From an uncultured Cellvibrio sp. (GTDB lineage: Bacteria; Pseudomonadota; Gammaproteobacteria; Pseudomonadales; Cellvibrionaceae): a stretch of DNA of 64,000 bases. Positions within the stretch are counted from its first letter, which is position 1. Every line of letters starts with the position of its first letter. Shown piece after piece: positions 8,421-17,674 of this stretch. The stretch is from contig CALFXJ010000060.1 in the NCBI GenBank assembly GCA_937958105.1, positions 159,428 to 223,427 of the forward strand. Reading direction: 5' to 3'. The position numbers were made by a program, and so were the translations under genes. The notes beneath the pieces were generated by a model. That model made no database searches, was not told where the DNA came from, and saw nothing but the letters and a program-made list of their open reading frames with translations.

Positions 8421-10427
8421 TCAGGATGTCAGCTCGCTTCGGACAGCGAAATTGATCACAGCCCGCTTCAGATCGCCAAGTGCAGCGTTGTTACCTGCAT
8501 AGCTCGCCAATTCATATAACTCAGTTACGCGATTTACCGGTGATACCAGATCCGGGCGCTGCTGTATTACCCGCCGCGCGTAATCCCGTGGACCCTCGCC
8601 AGCTCGTCGGGGAATACCGAATCGCGCAAGCTTTTTACAGAAACGCAGATAGTAACGATCCGCAGGATAACGGTATTTTCGACGCTGACCCCACACAACT
8701 GCCAGAACCAGCGTCCCAATAATCACCACGCCACTCACCAGCACGAAGAGCGCCAGCCGCCATACGTCCGCGCCGCCCAGCCAGCGATCAAGAAAGGCGC
8801 TCTGCGTATTGGTGTCATAGCCCAATACCCAGCGACTCCAGAGATAGTTGAAGCCTTCCCACCGCAGACGCAGGGTGTTGAGAAATGAAATTCCAGCAAC
8901 GAAAGAGTTATCGAGCAGCTGGATATCCTCTTCATCCAATGAAAAATCCACGCCTTGCTCTATCCGCTCCGGCGCCACGGCTGCTGTGGGATCAATGCGA
9001 AGCCAGCCCTGCCCCGGCAACCAGATCTCGCTCCAGGCATGGGCCTCTCTTTGACGCACGGCATAGTAGTTTTCCAGGGGGTTGTATTCACCCCCCTGAT
9101 AACCCACCACCACGCGCGCCGGTATACCGGCAGCCCGCATAAAGAACACGAAACTGCTGGCAAAGTGTTCGCAGAAGCCTTCCTGAGTCTCCCAGAGAAA
9201 CTCGTCGACACTCTCCTTACCAAGGGTTGCCGGCTGAAGCGTGTAGCGAAAGCTGGTGTTGTAATGGCGCAGCAGACGCTGAATCAGCGCTTCCGCCGAA
9301 CCTGCTTCACTCAGCCATTGTTCGGCAATTGCCCGCGTGCGTGGATTACTTCTAGCAGGTAACTGCAACATCTGACGACGCTGCCCCTCTTCCAGCTGCT
9401 GCGCCTGATACCGGTAATCAAGCCAGGAGGTAACCTGATATTGCATCCGCTGCGTAATAGGTCGTTTGCGCAGCAGATTCAGCTCCTGACTCAAACCTGT
9501 ATCCTCGTCCCAGTGCTCAGGCGCCGTCAATGAAAACAGCCAGACCTGCTTCGTAGGTTCGATGATGACCTGATAACGCACTGCATCGCCTTGGTAATTG
9601 AGGTCGTCGCGCCAATCCGCCCGCTTCTGCTCCGACCAGTTGATATTGGCCCGCGATAACTGTGCGTTGGATTGCGACCAGCGGCGGCCATCAAAATAGG
9701 AAAATACCAGCCCACGCCAATACAGCTCGAACTGTGGTGGTGCCATCCCCTCGAAACTCGCGCGAAAAACCAATTCAGTGGAACGGCTGAGTTCGCTGAT
9801 GTCGCCGGGCGACATGGAATCGCTCATACCGGTTTTTGCACCGGCAGAATTCATGGGGACCGCCCATAACGGGCCGACCCGGGGCGCCACCACGAACAGC
9901 AGAAGCATCAATGGCACAGCTTGCAGCACCAGAACACTGGTCAGGCGCAGAGTTCGCCAGAAGCGGTGCTGATCCAGAGACTGATGTGAGGCAAGCAAAG
10001 TGGCAGACACCACAATGAGAGAGAGCAACCCGTAGAGCGCAGCAAAAACATTCGAGAAGAACAGGAACTGAGTGGCAACGATAAAGTATCCCAGATGGCA
10101 CAGGAGCAGCAGATCGCCGCGTTTGCGCATCTCGATAAGCTTGAGGACAAAGCCCACGATGAGCAGCCCCACCATAGTTTCCACGCCGAAGCTGCCGCGG
10201 TATGCGAGATACAGACCGGCACAGCTGCTGGCCACCAGCACCAGCTTGATCGGCCAGCCGGGGAATCCCCAGGCGCCACGGAATATCTGCCAGCGCCACA
10301 ATACGGCAATCAGCCAGATACCCCAGATCCAGACAGGAATGTGGATCACATGAGGTGCAAGAATGACAGCCTGGGCCAGCAATAACCAGGCAAGGCTGTT
10401 GCGTGGGATCTGATCTGCTTCACGCAT
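8421..10427 (-). CDS. TgpA-like membrane transglutaminase
   Basis: A 668-residue inner-membrane protein with a periplasmic transglutaminase-like domain. Several N-terminal hydrophobic helices (about residues 10-185) come first, then a soluble region, then the catalytic core with C419 (EGFCEHFASSF), H463 (EAHAWSEIW) and D479 (LRIDPTAAV), and a last helix near 555-575 before a cytoplasmic tail. This matches Pseudomonas TgpA (DUF3488 plus transglutaminase plus DUF4129), whose P. aeruginosa homologue is essential. Its substrate is unknown. I chose the ATG at 10427, overlapping the DUF58 gene stop by 8 bases; the frame continues upstream but that part is shadow sequence. Confidence 0.93.
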   Translation of the reverse strand: MREADQIPRNSLAWLLLAQAVILAPHVIHIPVWIWGIWLIAVLWRWQIFRGAWGFPGWPIKLVLVASSCAGLYLAYRGSFGVETMVGLLIVGFVLKLIEMRKRGDLLLLCHLGYFIVATQFLFFSNVFAALYGLLSLIVVSATLLASHQSLDQHRFWRTLRLTSVLVLQAVPLMLLLFVVAPRVGPLWAVPMNSAGAKTGMSDSMSPGDISELSRSTELVFRASFEGMAPPQFELYWRGLVFSYFDGRRWSQSNAQLSRANINWSEQKRADWRDDLNYQGDAVRYQVIIEPTKQVWLFSLTAPEHWDEDTGLSQELNLLRKRPITQRMQYQVTSWLDYRYQAQQLEEGQRRQMLQLPARSNPRTRAIAEQWLSEAGSAEALIQRLLRHYNTSFRYTLQPATLGKESVDEFLWETQEGFCEHFASSFVFFMRAAGIPARVVVGYQGGEYNPLENYYAVRQREAHAWSEIWLPGQGWLRIDPTAAVAPERIEQGVDFSLDEEDIQLLDNSFVAGISFLNTLRLRWEGFNYLWSRWVLGYDTNTQSAFLDRWLGGADVWRLALFVLVSGVVIIGTLVLAVVWGQRRKYRYPADRYYLRFCKKLARFGIPRRAGEGPRDYARRVIQQRPDLVSPVNRVTELYELASYAGNNAALGDLKRAVINFAVRSELTS

Positions 10428-11415
10428 CGTGACCAGGCCCCCCCGCTTCATCAATTCCAAACAGCGCCAGTGCGCGCAGCACCCTGAGCTGATGGGAATG
10501 GCCCGAGCCCAGCTCAATAACGCAACCCGGCAGACGCAGGCCAAACTCTGTGTGCGTCCTGGCCAGCTCCAACGTCCAGTAACATAACTGCGACAGCCGC
10601 GTTTCCGTGTCCAGCCCGGGCAGTCCGTCCCAATCAAGCCACACCTGCTGATTTTGGTAACCGACATAGTCCTTCAAGTGCAGCCCTGCTCCTCGAGCAA
10701 ACTGTTTCCAGGCAACATGAGCCAGCGGCGCCCCCGCCTGGTAGCGCTGAAATCCCTGGAAGTCTTCACTGTTCTCACGGGAAAGATAATCCCCGTGATG
10801 GGAATTGGCAGGCAGCATCGGCGGCGCTGCCGAAGGTAGTGGCACGGGATAGACCAGGGCTCTGGCGTCCAGCTGAACCCATGACCATGCGCGGATCAAG
10901 CCCAATGGATAATGGCTTTTGATGGATAGCCGCCCCGGCTGAAACCATCCGCGCTGATGTGTTTTGGCGGACAGCGTGAGGCGGTGTTCGCCGGTTCGGG
11001 GAATATCCACCGCGACAGAGACATTTTCAGCAAAACTCAGCTGGATATTCTCATGATCGGTACGCGGTGCGGCCTCCAACAGCACATCAAATTGCACATA
11101 CTCACCGGCAAATACCGGCTGACTGCCAAGCGCCGTAATGCGTAGACCGGAAAGATTACGAAATGCATGAATCATGGAAACCACCATCATGCTCAGCAGC
11201 AGAAACGCCGCCGCGAGGATGAGGTTGTTTTCATAATTGGTTCCCAACAGCCACATCAACCCCAGCACAAGGATAAACAGGAGCCCCTGCCGCCCAGGAA
11301 ATATATAAATGGATTTGTGCTGCAAGGTCACAGTGGGAGCTTTAGGCGCACGACGGACGACCCATTGCCAGAATCGATTGCGCAGCGAATTAACCAAACG
11401 AAATCTGGTGTTCAT
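10420..11415 (-). CDS. DUF58 domain protein
   Basis: A 331-residue membrane-anchored protein with a pair of hydrophobic helices (about 35-85) and a C-terminal DUF58 domain, recognised by SEDFQGFQRYQAGAPLAHVAW and KQFARGAGLHLKDYVG. DUF58 proteins are distantly related to von Willebrand A-type folds and are nearly always encoded with a MoxR ATPase, here the upstream gene, and often a transglutaminase, here downstream and overlapping. The three likely form one envelope-associated system: MoxR as chaperone, DUF58 as adaptor, TgpA as effector. That is inference from conserved clustering. Confidence 0.92.
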   Translation of the reverse strand: MNTRFRLVNSLRNRFWQWVVRRAPKAPTVTLQHKSIYIFPGRQGLLFILVLGLMWLLGTNYENNLILAAAFLLLSMMVVSMIHAFRNLSGLRITALGSQPVFAGEYVQFDVLLEAAPRTDHENIQLSFAENVSVAVDIPRTGEHRLTLSAKTHQRGWFQPGRLSIKSHYPLGLIRAWSWVQLDARALVYPVPLPSAAPPMLPANSHHGDYLSRENSEDFQGFQRYQAGAPLAHVAWKQFARGAGLHLKDYVGYQNQQVWLDWDGLPGLDTETRLSQLCYWTLELARTHTEFGLRLPGCVIELGSGHSHQLRVLRALALFGIDEAGGPGHDA

Positions 11416-11440
11416 GACGCCTCGTCAAGAAGAGCGCAGA

Positions 11441-12364
11441 TTAACTGCCAACAACATCAATGGTATTCAGTAATTGAATCACCAGTGTATGTTCACCCTG
11501 CTCGCGCGCTGACGAAGAGGGAGCAATTCTGTGGGTGAGAACCGCCGGCAGCAATGCCTGAATATCCTCGGGAATAACATATGCGCGGCCGTGCATGAAT
11601 GCCCAGGTTTTGGCTGCACGCAGCAATGCCATGGCGCCGCGCGGTGACAGGCCCGAGGAAAAATCCGGAGATACCCGGGTGTGATGAATCAAACGTTGGA
11701 GGTAATCAAGCAGATTATCTGAGGTTTTTATCTTCTGTGTAGCCTGTTTGATGTCCTGCAACTGCATGGGCGTCAGACAGGTTTTCAGATCCTTAAGATA
11801 CTGCCGGGGATCTCCACCCAGGAACAACTGTTTTTCTGCCGCCGCATCTGGATAACCCAGACTGATGCGCATTAAAAACCGATCCAGTTGAGATTCAGGC
11901 AGTGGATAGGTGCCCATCTGCGTTTGCGGATTCTGCGTAGCAATGACAAAGAAAGGCTTAGGCAACACACGGGTTTCACCTTCTATGGTGACCTGCCCTT
12001 CTTCCATCGCTTCGAGTAAAGCGCTTTGGGTTTTTGGTGTTGTACGATTGATCTCATCCGCCAACAGCACTTGGGTAAACACCGGTCCGGGATGAAACTT
12101 GAACTGACCTTCTTTGGGATCAAATACTGATACACCAAGAATATCGGCGGGCAGCATATCGCTGGTGAACTGTATACGCTGGTGTGAAAGTCCGAGGACC
12201 TTGGCAAGCGCCTGGGACAGGCTGGTCTTGCCCATCCCCGGCAGATCTTCAATCAGCAGGTGACCATCTGATAACAGACAGGCCAATGCGAGTTTGATTT
12301 TGTCTTCCTTGCCAAGCAGTACACGGCCAACTTCAGAGATAACAGCTTCAATATAATCCCGCAT
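11441..12364 (-). CDS. MoxR-family AAA+ ATPase
   Basis: A 307-residue AAA+ ATPase of the MoxR branch, thought to act as a chaperone that assembles or activates partner proteins. Walker A is at about 41-48 (LPGMGKTS), Walker B at about 100-104 (LLADE) followed by the MoxR-typical INRTTPKTQSALLEAMEE, and sensor 1 is in FFVIATQNP. The C-terminal lid contains SPRGAMALLRAAKTWAF. It is first in the moxR-DUF58-tgpA operon, with 25 bases to the DUF58 gene, and lies 29 bases downstream of metZ. Confidence 0.95.
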   Translation of the reverse strand: MRDYIEAVISEVGRVLLGKEDKIKLALACLLSDGHLLIEDLPGMGKTSLSQALAKVLGLSHQRIQFTSDMLPADILGVSVFDPKEGQFKFHPGPVFTQVLLADEINRTTPKTQSALLEAMEEGQVTIEGETRVLPKPFFVIATQNPQTQMGTYPLPESQLDRFLMRISLGYPDAAAEKQLFLGGDPRQYLKDLKTCLTPMQLQDIKQATQKIKTSDNLLDYLQRLIHHTRVSPDFSSGLSPRGAMALLRAAKTWAFMHGRAYVIPEDIQALLPAVLTHRIAPSSSAREQGEHTLVIQLLNTIDVVGS

Positions 12365-12393
12365 AACACCTGGATGCCTTTGTTGTTATTTAA

Positions 12394-13587
12394 CTACAAG
12401 GAAGTGAGCCCTCGCGCAAGATCTGCCTGCAGATCAGCAATATCTTCAAGGCCCACAGCAACACGAATCAAATTTTCGGTGATGCCCGCTTCCGCTTTCT
12501 GTTCTGGACTCAGACGTCCATGAGTGGTGGTTGCCGGATGCACGATTGTCGTTTTTGTATCCCCAAGATTGGCAGTTAATGACATGATGCGTGTTGCATC
12601 AATCACCTCCCAGGCTTCTTCTCGTCCCCCTTTCACACGGAACGACAACACCCCACCATATGCTGACTGCTGTTTGGTTGCCAATTCATGACCGGCATGT
12701 GAAGGCAGTCCTGCATAAAAAACTTTTTCTACCTGTGGCTGCGCATCCAGCCACTGGGCCAGAATCAGCGCATTCCGCGAATGGGCTTCCATCCGCAGCC
12801 GCAGCGTTTCCAGCCCCTTTAAAAAGACCCATGCATTAAATGGGCTCAAGGTCGGCCCGGCGCTGCGAATAAAACCAAGCACTTCATCAACTAATTTTTT
12901 CGGTCCGGCAACAACACCACCGAGACACCGCCCCTGTCCGTCAATGTACTTGGTAGCCGAATGTACAACCAGATCCGCTCCAAACTCCAGAGGACGCTGC
13001 AAAGCCGGCGTGCAGAAACAATTATCAACCACCAGTAACGCACCATGCTGATGAGTAATGTCAGCGAGTCGCTCAATGTCGATGACATCACATAGCGGAT
13101 TGGACGGTGTTTCAACAAAAACCAATCGCGTTTTTGGTGTAAAAGCAGCTTGCCATGCAGTGTAGTCAACAGGGTTTACAAAGGTGGCGGTGACGCCGAA
13201 CTTTTGCAAATATTTACTCAATAATACGGTCGTCGTACCAAAAACACTGCGGGAGCAGACAATATGATCGCCGGATTGGAGCAATGCTATGCAAGTACTC
13301 ATAATCGCAGCCATACCTGATGATGTAGCAACGGCCGCTTCTGCGCCTTCCAATGCAGCAATTCGCCGCTCGAAATTTCTCACAGTGGGATTCGTGTAAC
13401 GCGAATAGACGTTACCCGGTTGCTCTCCGGAAAAACGCTCCGCCGCGTCCCGGGCGCTGGAAAAAACATAGCTTGATGTCAGGAACAACGCTTCACTGTG
13501 TTCACCTTCCTGAGTGCGAACCTGTCCGGCCCGAATCGCTCGTGTATCAAGCCCTGAATCAAGCAAATAATCATCATAATCGTCCAT
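12394..13587 (-). CDS. metZ: O-succinylhomoserine sulfhydrylase
   Basis: A PLP enzyme of the Cys/Met metabolism family that forms homocysteine from O-succinylhomoserine and sulfide in methionine synthesis. The PLP lysine is K213 in HSATKYIDGQGRCLGG; the YSRYTNPTVRNFERRIAALE, SSGMAAI and VVDNCFCTP segments are typical. The DGQGRCLGG loop separates MetZ/MetY from cystathionine synthases, and the purF-metZ neighbourhood matches Pseudomonas metZ. Length (397) is normal. GGGAGA precedes the ATG by five bases. It starts 23 bases after purF and probably shares its transcript. Confidence 0.93.
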   Translation of the reverse strand: MDDYDDYLLDSGLDTRAIRAGQVRTQEGEHSEALFLTSSYVFSSARDAAERFSGEQPGNVYSRYTNPTVRNFERRIAALEGAEAAVATSSGMAAIMSTCIALLQSGDHIVCSRSVFGTTTVLLSKYLQKFGVTATFVNPVDYTAWQAAFTPKTRLVFVETPSNPLCDVIDIERLADITHQHGALLVVDNCFCTPALQRPLEFGADLVVHSATKYIDGQGRCLGGVVAGPKKLVDEVLGFIRSAGPTLSPFNAWVFLKGLETLRLRMEAHSRNALILAQWLDAQPQVEKVFYAGLPSHAGHELATKQQSAYGGVLSFRVKGGREEAWEVIDATRIMSLTANLGDTKTTIVHPATTTHGRLSPEQKAEAGITENLIRVAVGLEDIADLQADLARGLTSL

Positions 13588-13610
13588 CGTTTTCTCCCTG
13601 CTGTTGACTG

Positions 13611-15143
13611 CTAACTGTTAGCCGCACCGTTGTGTAAACCAATAACCGTATCTTCCGACTTGAAAGTCTTTTTACCGGTTTTTGATTTGGCGTTGTCACT
13701 GCGCACTTCGGCCAGCATATCGAGATATTCCTGCGTAACTTTTCCGGTGATGTACTGCCCGGTAAATACGGAGCAATCGAAGCTGGTCACGCGTTTGTTA
13801 CCCTCAGAAGATGCAGCGATCAAATCTTCCAGATCCTGATAAATTAACCAGTCAGCGCCGATCTCCTGGCACACTTCTTCATGGGTGCGACCATGTGCAA
13901 TCAGCTCAGACGTAGTGGGCATATCAATACCGTAAACATTCGGATAAATCACAGCTGGTGAAGCAGAAGCGAAATAAACTTTTTTTGCACCCGCATCGCG
14001 GGCCATCTGAATAATCTGCTGACAGGTTGTACCGCGAACGATGGAATCATCCACCAGCAATACGTTCTTACCTTTGAATTCCAGATCGATAGGGTTCAAC
14101 TTCTGACGAACCGACTTTTTCCGCTGCTGCTGACCCGGCATGATAAAGGTGCGCCCGATGTAGCGGTTTTTTACCAGACCTTCGCGGAATTTTACACCCA
14201 GCTTCTGTGCCAGAGCCTGACCCGCTACACGGCTGCTGTCAGGAATTGGAATGACTACATCGATATCGTGATTCGAACGCTCGCGTAAAATCTTTTCCGC
14301 CAGTTTTTCCCCCTGACGCAGGCGCGCTTTATAAACCGAAATGCCATCCATGATGGAGTCCGGCCGCGCAAAATAAACGTGCTCAAAGATACAGGGATTC
14401 AGACTTGGGTTTTCAGCGCACTGGCGACGATGCAGCTCACCACCTTCGGTAATGTAGATAGCTTCTCCGGGAGCAACGTCATCTATCACGTCAAAGCCTA
14501 GAACATTGAGCGCTACGCTTTCGGACGCGACCATGTATTCCACGCCCTCTTCTGTTTCACGTTTGCCGTACACCAGCGGACGGATGCCAAAGGGATCGCG
14601 GAAGGCAACCAGGCCATAACGGGCAATCAATGAAACTATCGCATAACCGCCACTGACTCGACGGTGGACACCGGCCACCGCTTCAAAAATATCATCGGCA
14701 CTTGGTGTCAGTTTGCCCTGCATTTGCAGTTCATGGGCAAAGACGTTCAACAGCACTTCCGAGTCGGAATCTGTATTCACATGACGCAAATCGGTTTTGA
14801 ATAACTCCTCACCCAACTGTGCGGCATTGGTGAGATTGCCGTTGTGCGCCAGCGCGATACCGTAAGGTGAGTTCACATAGAAAGGCTGCGCCAGTGCCGG
14901 ACCAGAACTACCGGCTGTTGGGTAACGAACATGGCCAATGCCCATGCTGCCCACCAGTCGTTGCATGTGCCGGGTTCTGAACACGTCCTGCACCAGACCA
15001 TTCGCTTTCTGTTGCGCCATTCTGCCATCCTGGCAAGTTACGATTCCCGCAGCATCCTGCCCTCTGTGTTGCAATATGGTCAACGCGTCATAGAGCTGCA
15101 AATTCACATCGCGTTTACCCACAATACCAACAATGCCGCACAT
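13611..15143 (-). CDS. purF: Amidophosphoribosyltransferase
   Basis: PurF makes 5-phosphoribosylamine from PRPP and glutamine, the first step of purine synthesis. The N-terminal nucleophile is Cys2 (MCGIVGIVG), and the glutaminase half has LQHRGQDAAGI, GIGHVRYPTAG and AHNGNL. The phosphoribosyltransferase half carries the PRPP loop VDDSIVRGT at 364-372. It lacks the iron-sulfur type insertions of the Bacillus class. Length (510) is as in gammaproteobacteria. The cvpA gene lies 29 bases upstream, the classic cvpA-purF pair, and metZ follows. Confidence 0.98.
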   Translation of the reverse strand: MCGIVGIVGKRDVNLQLYDALTILQHRGQDAAGIVTCQDGRMAQQKANGLVQDVFRTRHMQRLVGSMGIGHVRYPTAGSSGPALAQPFYVNSPYGIALAHNGNLTNAAQLGEELFKTDLRHVNTDSDSEVLLNVFAHELQMQGKLTPSADDIFEAVAGVHRRVSGGYAIVSLIARYGLVAFRDPFGIRPLVYGKRETEEGVEYMVASESVALNVLGFDVIDDVAPGEAIYITEGGELHRRQCAENPSLNPCIFEHVYFARPDSIMDGISVYKARLRQGEKLAEKILRERSNHDIDVVIPIPDSSRVAGQALAQKLGVKFREGLVKNRYIGRTFIMPGQQQRKKSVRQKLNPIDLEFKGKNVLLVDDSIVRGTTCQQIIQMARDAGAKKVYFASASPAVIYPNVYGIDMPTTSELIAHGRTHEEVCQEIGADWLIYQDLEDLIAASSEGNKRVTSFDCSVFTGQYITGKVTQEYLDMLAEVRSDNAKSKTGKKTFKSEDTVIGLHNGAANS

Positions 15144-15172
15144 AATTGCCTCACCTTTAAGAAATTGTATCG

Positions 15173-15673
15173 CTACTTGCCGAACAAACCTGAAAACATT
15201 TGCGAGACCTCGGCGGCCGATGACCTGGCCCAGTCTTCAAATGATAAGAAATAAGGAATCAGCCGTGATTCATGCCACCAGATATCTTCTTCAACAGGGA
15301 TCAATGACGGTAACAGAATCAGCAGAGCCATCACGATAATAAAACCACGAGCCAGACCGAATACCATCCCCAACATGCGGTCCGTACCGGACAAACCGGT
15401 AATGCGAACCAACTCGCCAATCAAATAATTCACCATTGCGCCAACCAACAGGGTCGCAATGAACAAAATGGCAAACGCAACAACCTCGCGGACAGATGGG
15501 GTGGTAATTGAATCAGCTAACAGGACAGCCAGGCGCTCACTGAACAACAGCGCAATGATGACTGCCAGAATCCAGGTGGCGAGAGAAAGGGCTTCCTTGA
15601 CGAAACCCCGCTTGATACTGATCAAACTGGATAGAACCAAGATAAAGACAATGGTCCAATCTGCCCAATTCAT
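15173..15673 (-). CDS. cvpA: CvpA family inner-membrane protein
   Basis: A 166-residue membrane protein required for colicin V production in E. coli; the general role is still unclear, with reported links to envelope stress. It has four hydrophobic helices, beginning with NWADWTIVFILVLSSLISIKRG, the most conserved segment, then LATWILAVIIALLFS, VVAFAILFIATLLVGAMVNYLI and FIIVMALLILLPSLI. The C-terminus is short and soluble. It is the first gene upstream of purF. About 100 bases separate it from the SPOR gene. Confidence 0.95.
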   Translation of the reverse strand: MNWADWTIVFILVLSSLISIKRGFVKEALSLATWILAVIIALLFSERLAVLLADSITTPSVREVVAFAILFIATLLVGAMVNYLIGELVRITGLSGTDRMLGMVFGLARGFIIVMALLILLPSLIPVEEDIWWHESRLIPYFLSFEDWARSSAAEVSQMFSGLFGK

Positions 15674-15774
15674 GCGCCAGGAATCTCCGGTTGATCAAGG
15701 AGGCGCATTTTAGCAGACCGGTCCTGCATCAGATAGTCCGAAAACGAGGGAATAATAGCAGCCACCTGCCCCTA

Positions 15775-16371
15775 TCATGGCTGAAAACGACGCACCATTG
15801 CGTTTACTTTCAAGCGTTTATCGACATCGGCTTTGACTTTATCCGCTTCTGCCTTACTTAATTTCGGACCGATAAAAACCCGGGTGACCGATCCATTCGA
15901 CGTAGAAACACGGCGGATATACGCTTTATGCCCCTCGGCCTGGAGTTCATCACGCAATCTGGCCGCAGCCTCCTGATTGCTGAGACTGGCGACCTGCACA
16001 ACCCAGGCTTCCGGGATTCCATCGGGACCTAAAGGCAATTCCGGAACTTCATCCGCGGTGTCTGCAGTCTGATTGGGAGCGGGAGCAGAAGCAGAAGAAG
16101 CTGATGCAACAGCCTCAGGGCTGGACACTTCCGTCACGGGCTCCGGTTCGGGAGGTATAAACATGGTTTCCGGTTCAGGCGCTGGCTGGATATCCGGGTT
16201 TTGTCGGGGGGATTCGAAAGATACTTGGGGGAGAGACGGTTCCGCCGGAATCTGTGTCCGCGTATCAACCTGATGTCCCTGTTGCTCCTTGAAAAAGCCA
16301 GGCAGGAATATCACGCCAATCGCAGCCAACACAATGGCGCCAACCAATCGTTGTTTCAACGCATCTTTCAC
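15775..16371 (-). CDS. SPOR-domain cell-division protein (DedD-like)
   Basis: A bitopic inner-membrane protein with a C-terminal SPOR domain that binds denuded septal glycan. A short cytoplasmic start (VKDALKQR) leads into a membrane helix (LVGAIVLAAIGVIFLPGFF), then a Pro/Glu/Ala-rich periplasmic linker, then the SPOR domain in the last 75 residues (WVVQVASLSNQEAAARLRDE ... VTRVFIGPKLSKAEAD). The frame is open further upstream, but the GTG at 16371 overlaps the folC stop by four bases (GTGA) and directly precedes the helix, so I use it. Location between folC and cvpA matches dedD of E. coli and Pseudomonas. Confidence 0.9.
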   Translation of the reverse strand: MKDALKQRLVGAIVLAAIGVIFLPGFFKEQQGHQVDTRTQIPAEPSLPQVSFESPRQNPDIQPAPEPETMFIPPEPEPVTEVSSPEAVASASSASAPAPNQTADTADEVPELPLGPDGIPEAWVVQVASLSNQEAAARLRDELQAEGHKAYIRRVSTSNGSVTRVFIGPKLSKAEADKVKADVDKRLKVNAMVRRFQP

Positions 16372-17651
16372 TGGGGACCCCCTGATGCCGAAGGCTGAAT
16401 AACAGCCAACGCAGCAGCCACTGTATAAAAAGATCCAAAAATAACAATGCAATCTTCAGCCTGCGCATCTTTCACAGCCTGTTCGATGCAATCTTCCATA
16501 GCACCACCGCCAGCAATCGGGACAGTTAACTGCTGCAGATCCCGCTCAAGCTGCACCCTTGTCGCCGCTCTGGGTATCCCTGACAGATCCGCGAGATACC
16601 AGGCATTAATCAGATGAGTAAGATTTCCCAGGCTGTTAGAGCGATCCTTATCAGCCATCATGGCCACAATGCCAATAAAGCGGCCGGAGACATTCTGTGA
16701 TTGCAGCCGCTGCGCAAGATACTGGGTTGCGGCAGGATTATGTGCGACATCCAGAATAAAACGGCGATCTTTGTAATACAGCTGCTGAAAGCGGCCGGGC
16801 AACTGCAGACCAGCCAACAGCGGACCGCAGGCCATTGAGCGAAGATCAATACCCAGGATGTTGACCGTCTGCAACGCAGCCGCAAGGCTTGGCAAAGGCA
16901 GCACCGGTAAAGGCATATGCGTCAGCTCAACCCGCTGACCTGCCTGATTCAATCCCCACCAGTTCCAGTGATCCGGCTCACTAGAGAAGCCAAAAGCTTC
17001 ATTCACACCGTTCCATTGGGCTTCCAGATGCTGGGCTGTAGTCAATACCGTACCTGGAGGCACTGGATCAGCACATACCACCGGCTTGTGGGGACGCATG
17101 ATTCCGGCCTTCTCCTGTCCGATACTTTCTCGGTCATTGCCCAGCCAATCCTGGTGATCCAGGTCAACGCTGGTAATAACAGCGACATCGGGATCAATGA
17201 TATTCACGGCATCAAGACGGCCACCCAGGCCTACTTCAAGGATAATGACATCCACCTGCCGCTGGCGAAATACCTCCAAAGCAGCAAGCGTGCCGAATTC
17301 AAAATAAGTCAGGCTGATGGATTCGCAGGCGAGAAAAATCTTTTCAAATGCTGCACAAACTTCCGCCTCTGTCGCGAAGTGATCGTTAATGGCGATACGT
17401 TCGCAGTAGTGAAGCAAATGGGGAGATGTATAAACACCAACGCTCAGGCCGCTGCCTCGCAACAAGGCGGCAGTAGCTGCGACGCAAGAGCCTTTGCCAT
17501 TAGTGCCGCCGACGATAACGACCCGCGCTGGGAAACTCAGCAGTTGCAGTCGCTGAGCCACGCTGCGAATCCGCTCCAATCCCAGGTCGATTTCCTGGGG
17601 ATGGCAGGTTTCCAGCCACCCCAGCCATTCATTCAGCGATGAAAATTGCAT
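16368..17651 (-). CDS. folC: Bifunctional folylpolyglutamate/dihydrofolate synthase
   Basis: FolC joins glutamate to dihydropteroate and then extends folates with glutamate, an ATP-dependent Mur-ligase-like reaction in the cytoplasm. The P-loop is at about 49-55 (GTNGKGS), followed by VYTSPHLLHYCERIAIN, LEVGLGGRLDAVN, VAVITSVDLDHQDWLG and the C-terminal DVAHNPAATQYL, all folate-ligase signatures. The length of 427 is normal. It overlaps the SPOR gene and begins 23 bases after the accD stop, so accD-folC-dedD is one transcript. Confidence 0.97.
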   Translation of the reverse strand: MQFSSLNEWLGWLETCHPQEIDLGLERIRSVAQRLQLLSFPARVVIVGGTNGKGSCVAATAALLRGSGLSVGVYTSPHLLHYCERIAINDHFATEAEVCAAFEKIFLACESISLTYFEFGTLAALEVFRQRQVDVIILEVGLGGRLDAVNIIDPDVAVITSVDLDHQDWLGNDRESIGQEKAGIMRPHKPVVCADPVPPGTVLTTAQHLEAQWNGVNEAFGFSSEPDHWNWWGLNQAGQRVELTHMPLPVLPLPSLAAALQTVNILGIDLRSMACGPLLAGLQLPGRFQQLYYKDRRFILDVAHNPAATQYLAQRLQSQNVSGRFIGIVAMMADKDRSNSLGNLTHLINAWYLADLSGIPRAATRVQLERDLQQLTVPIAGGGAMEDCIEQAVKDAQAEDCIVIFGSFYTVAAALAVIQPSASGGPQ

Positions 17652-17674
17652 TGGAAATCCAGTGCGAGAGAAAG

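Noticed and set aside
10428..10667. Upstream extension of the tgpA frame (80 codons)
   Set aside because: It overlaps the DUF58 coding sequence and has Trp/Cys-rich shadow composition; the ATG at 10427 is the real start.
16372..16452. Upstream extension of the SPOR protein frame
   Set aside because: It lies in folC, and the GTG at 16371 overlaps the folC stop and directly precedes the membrane helix.
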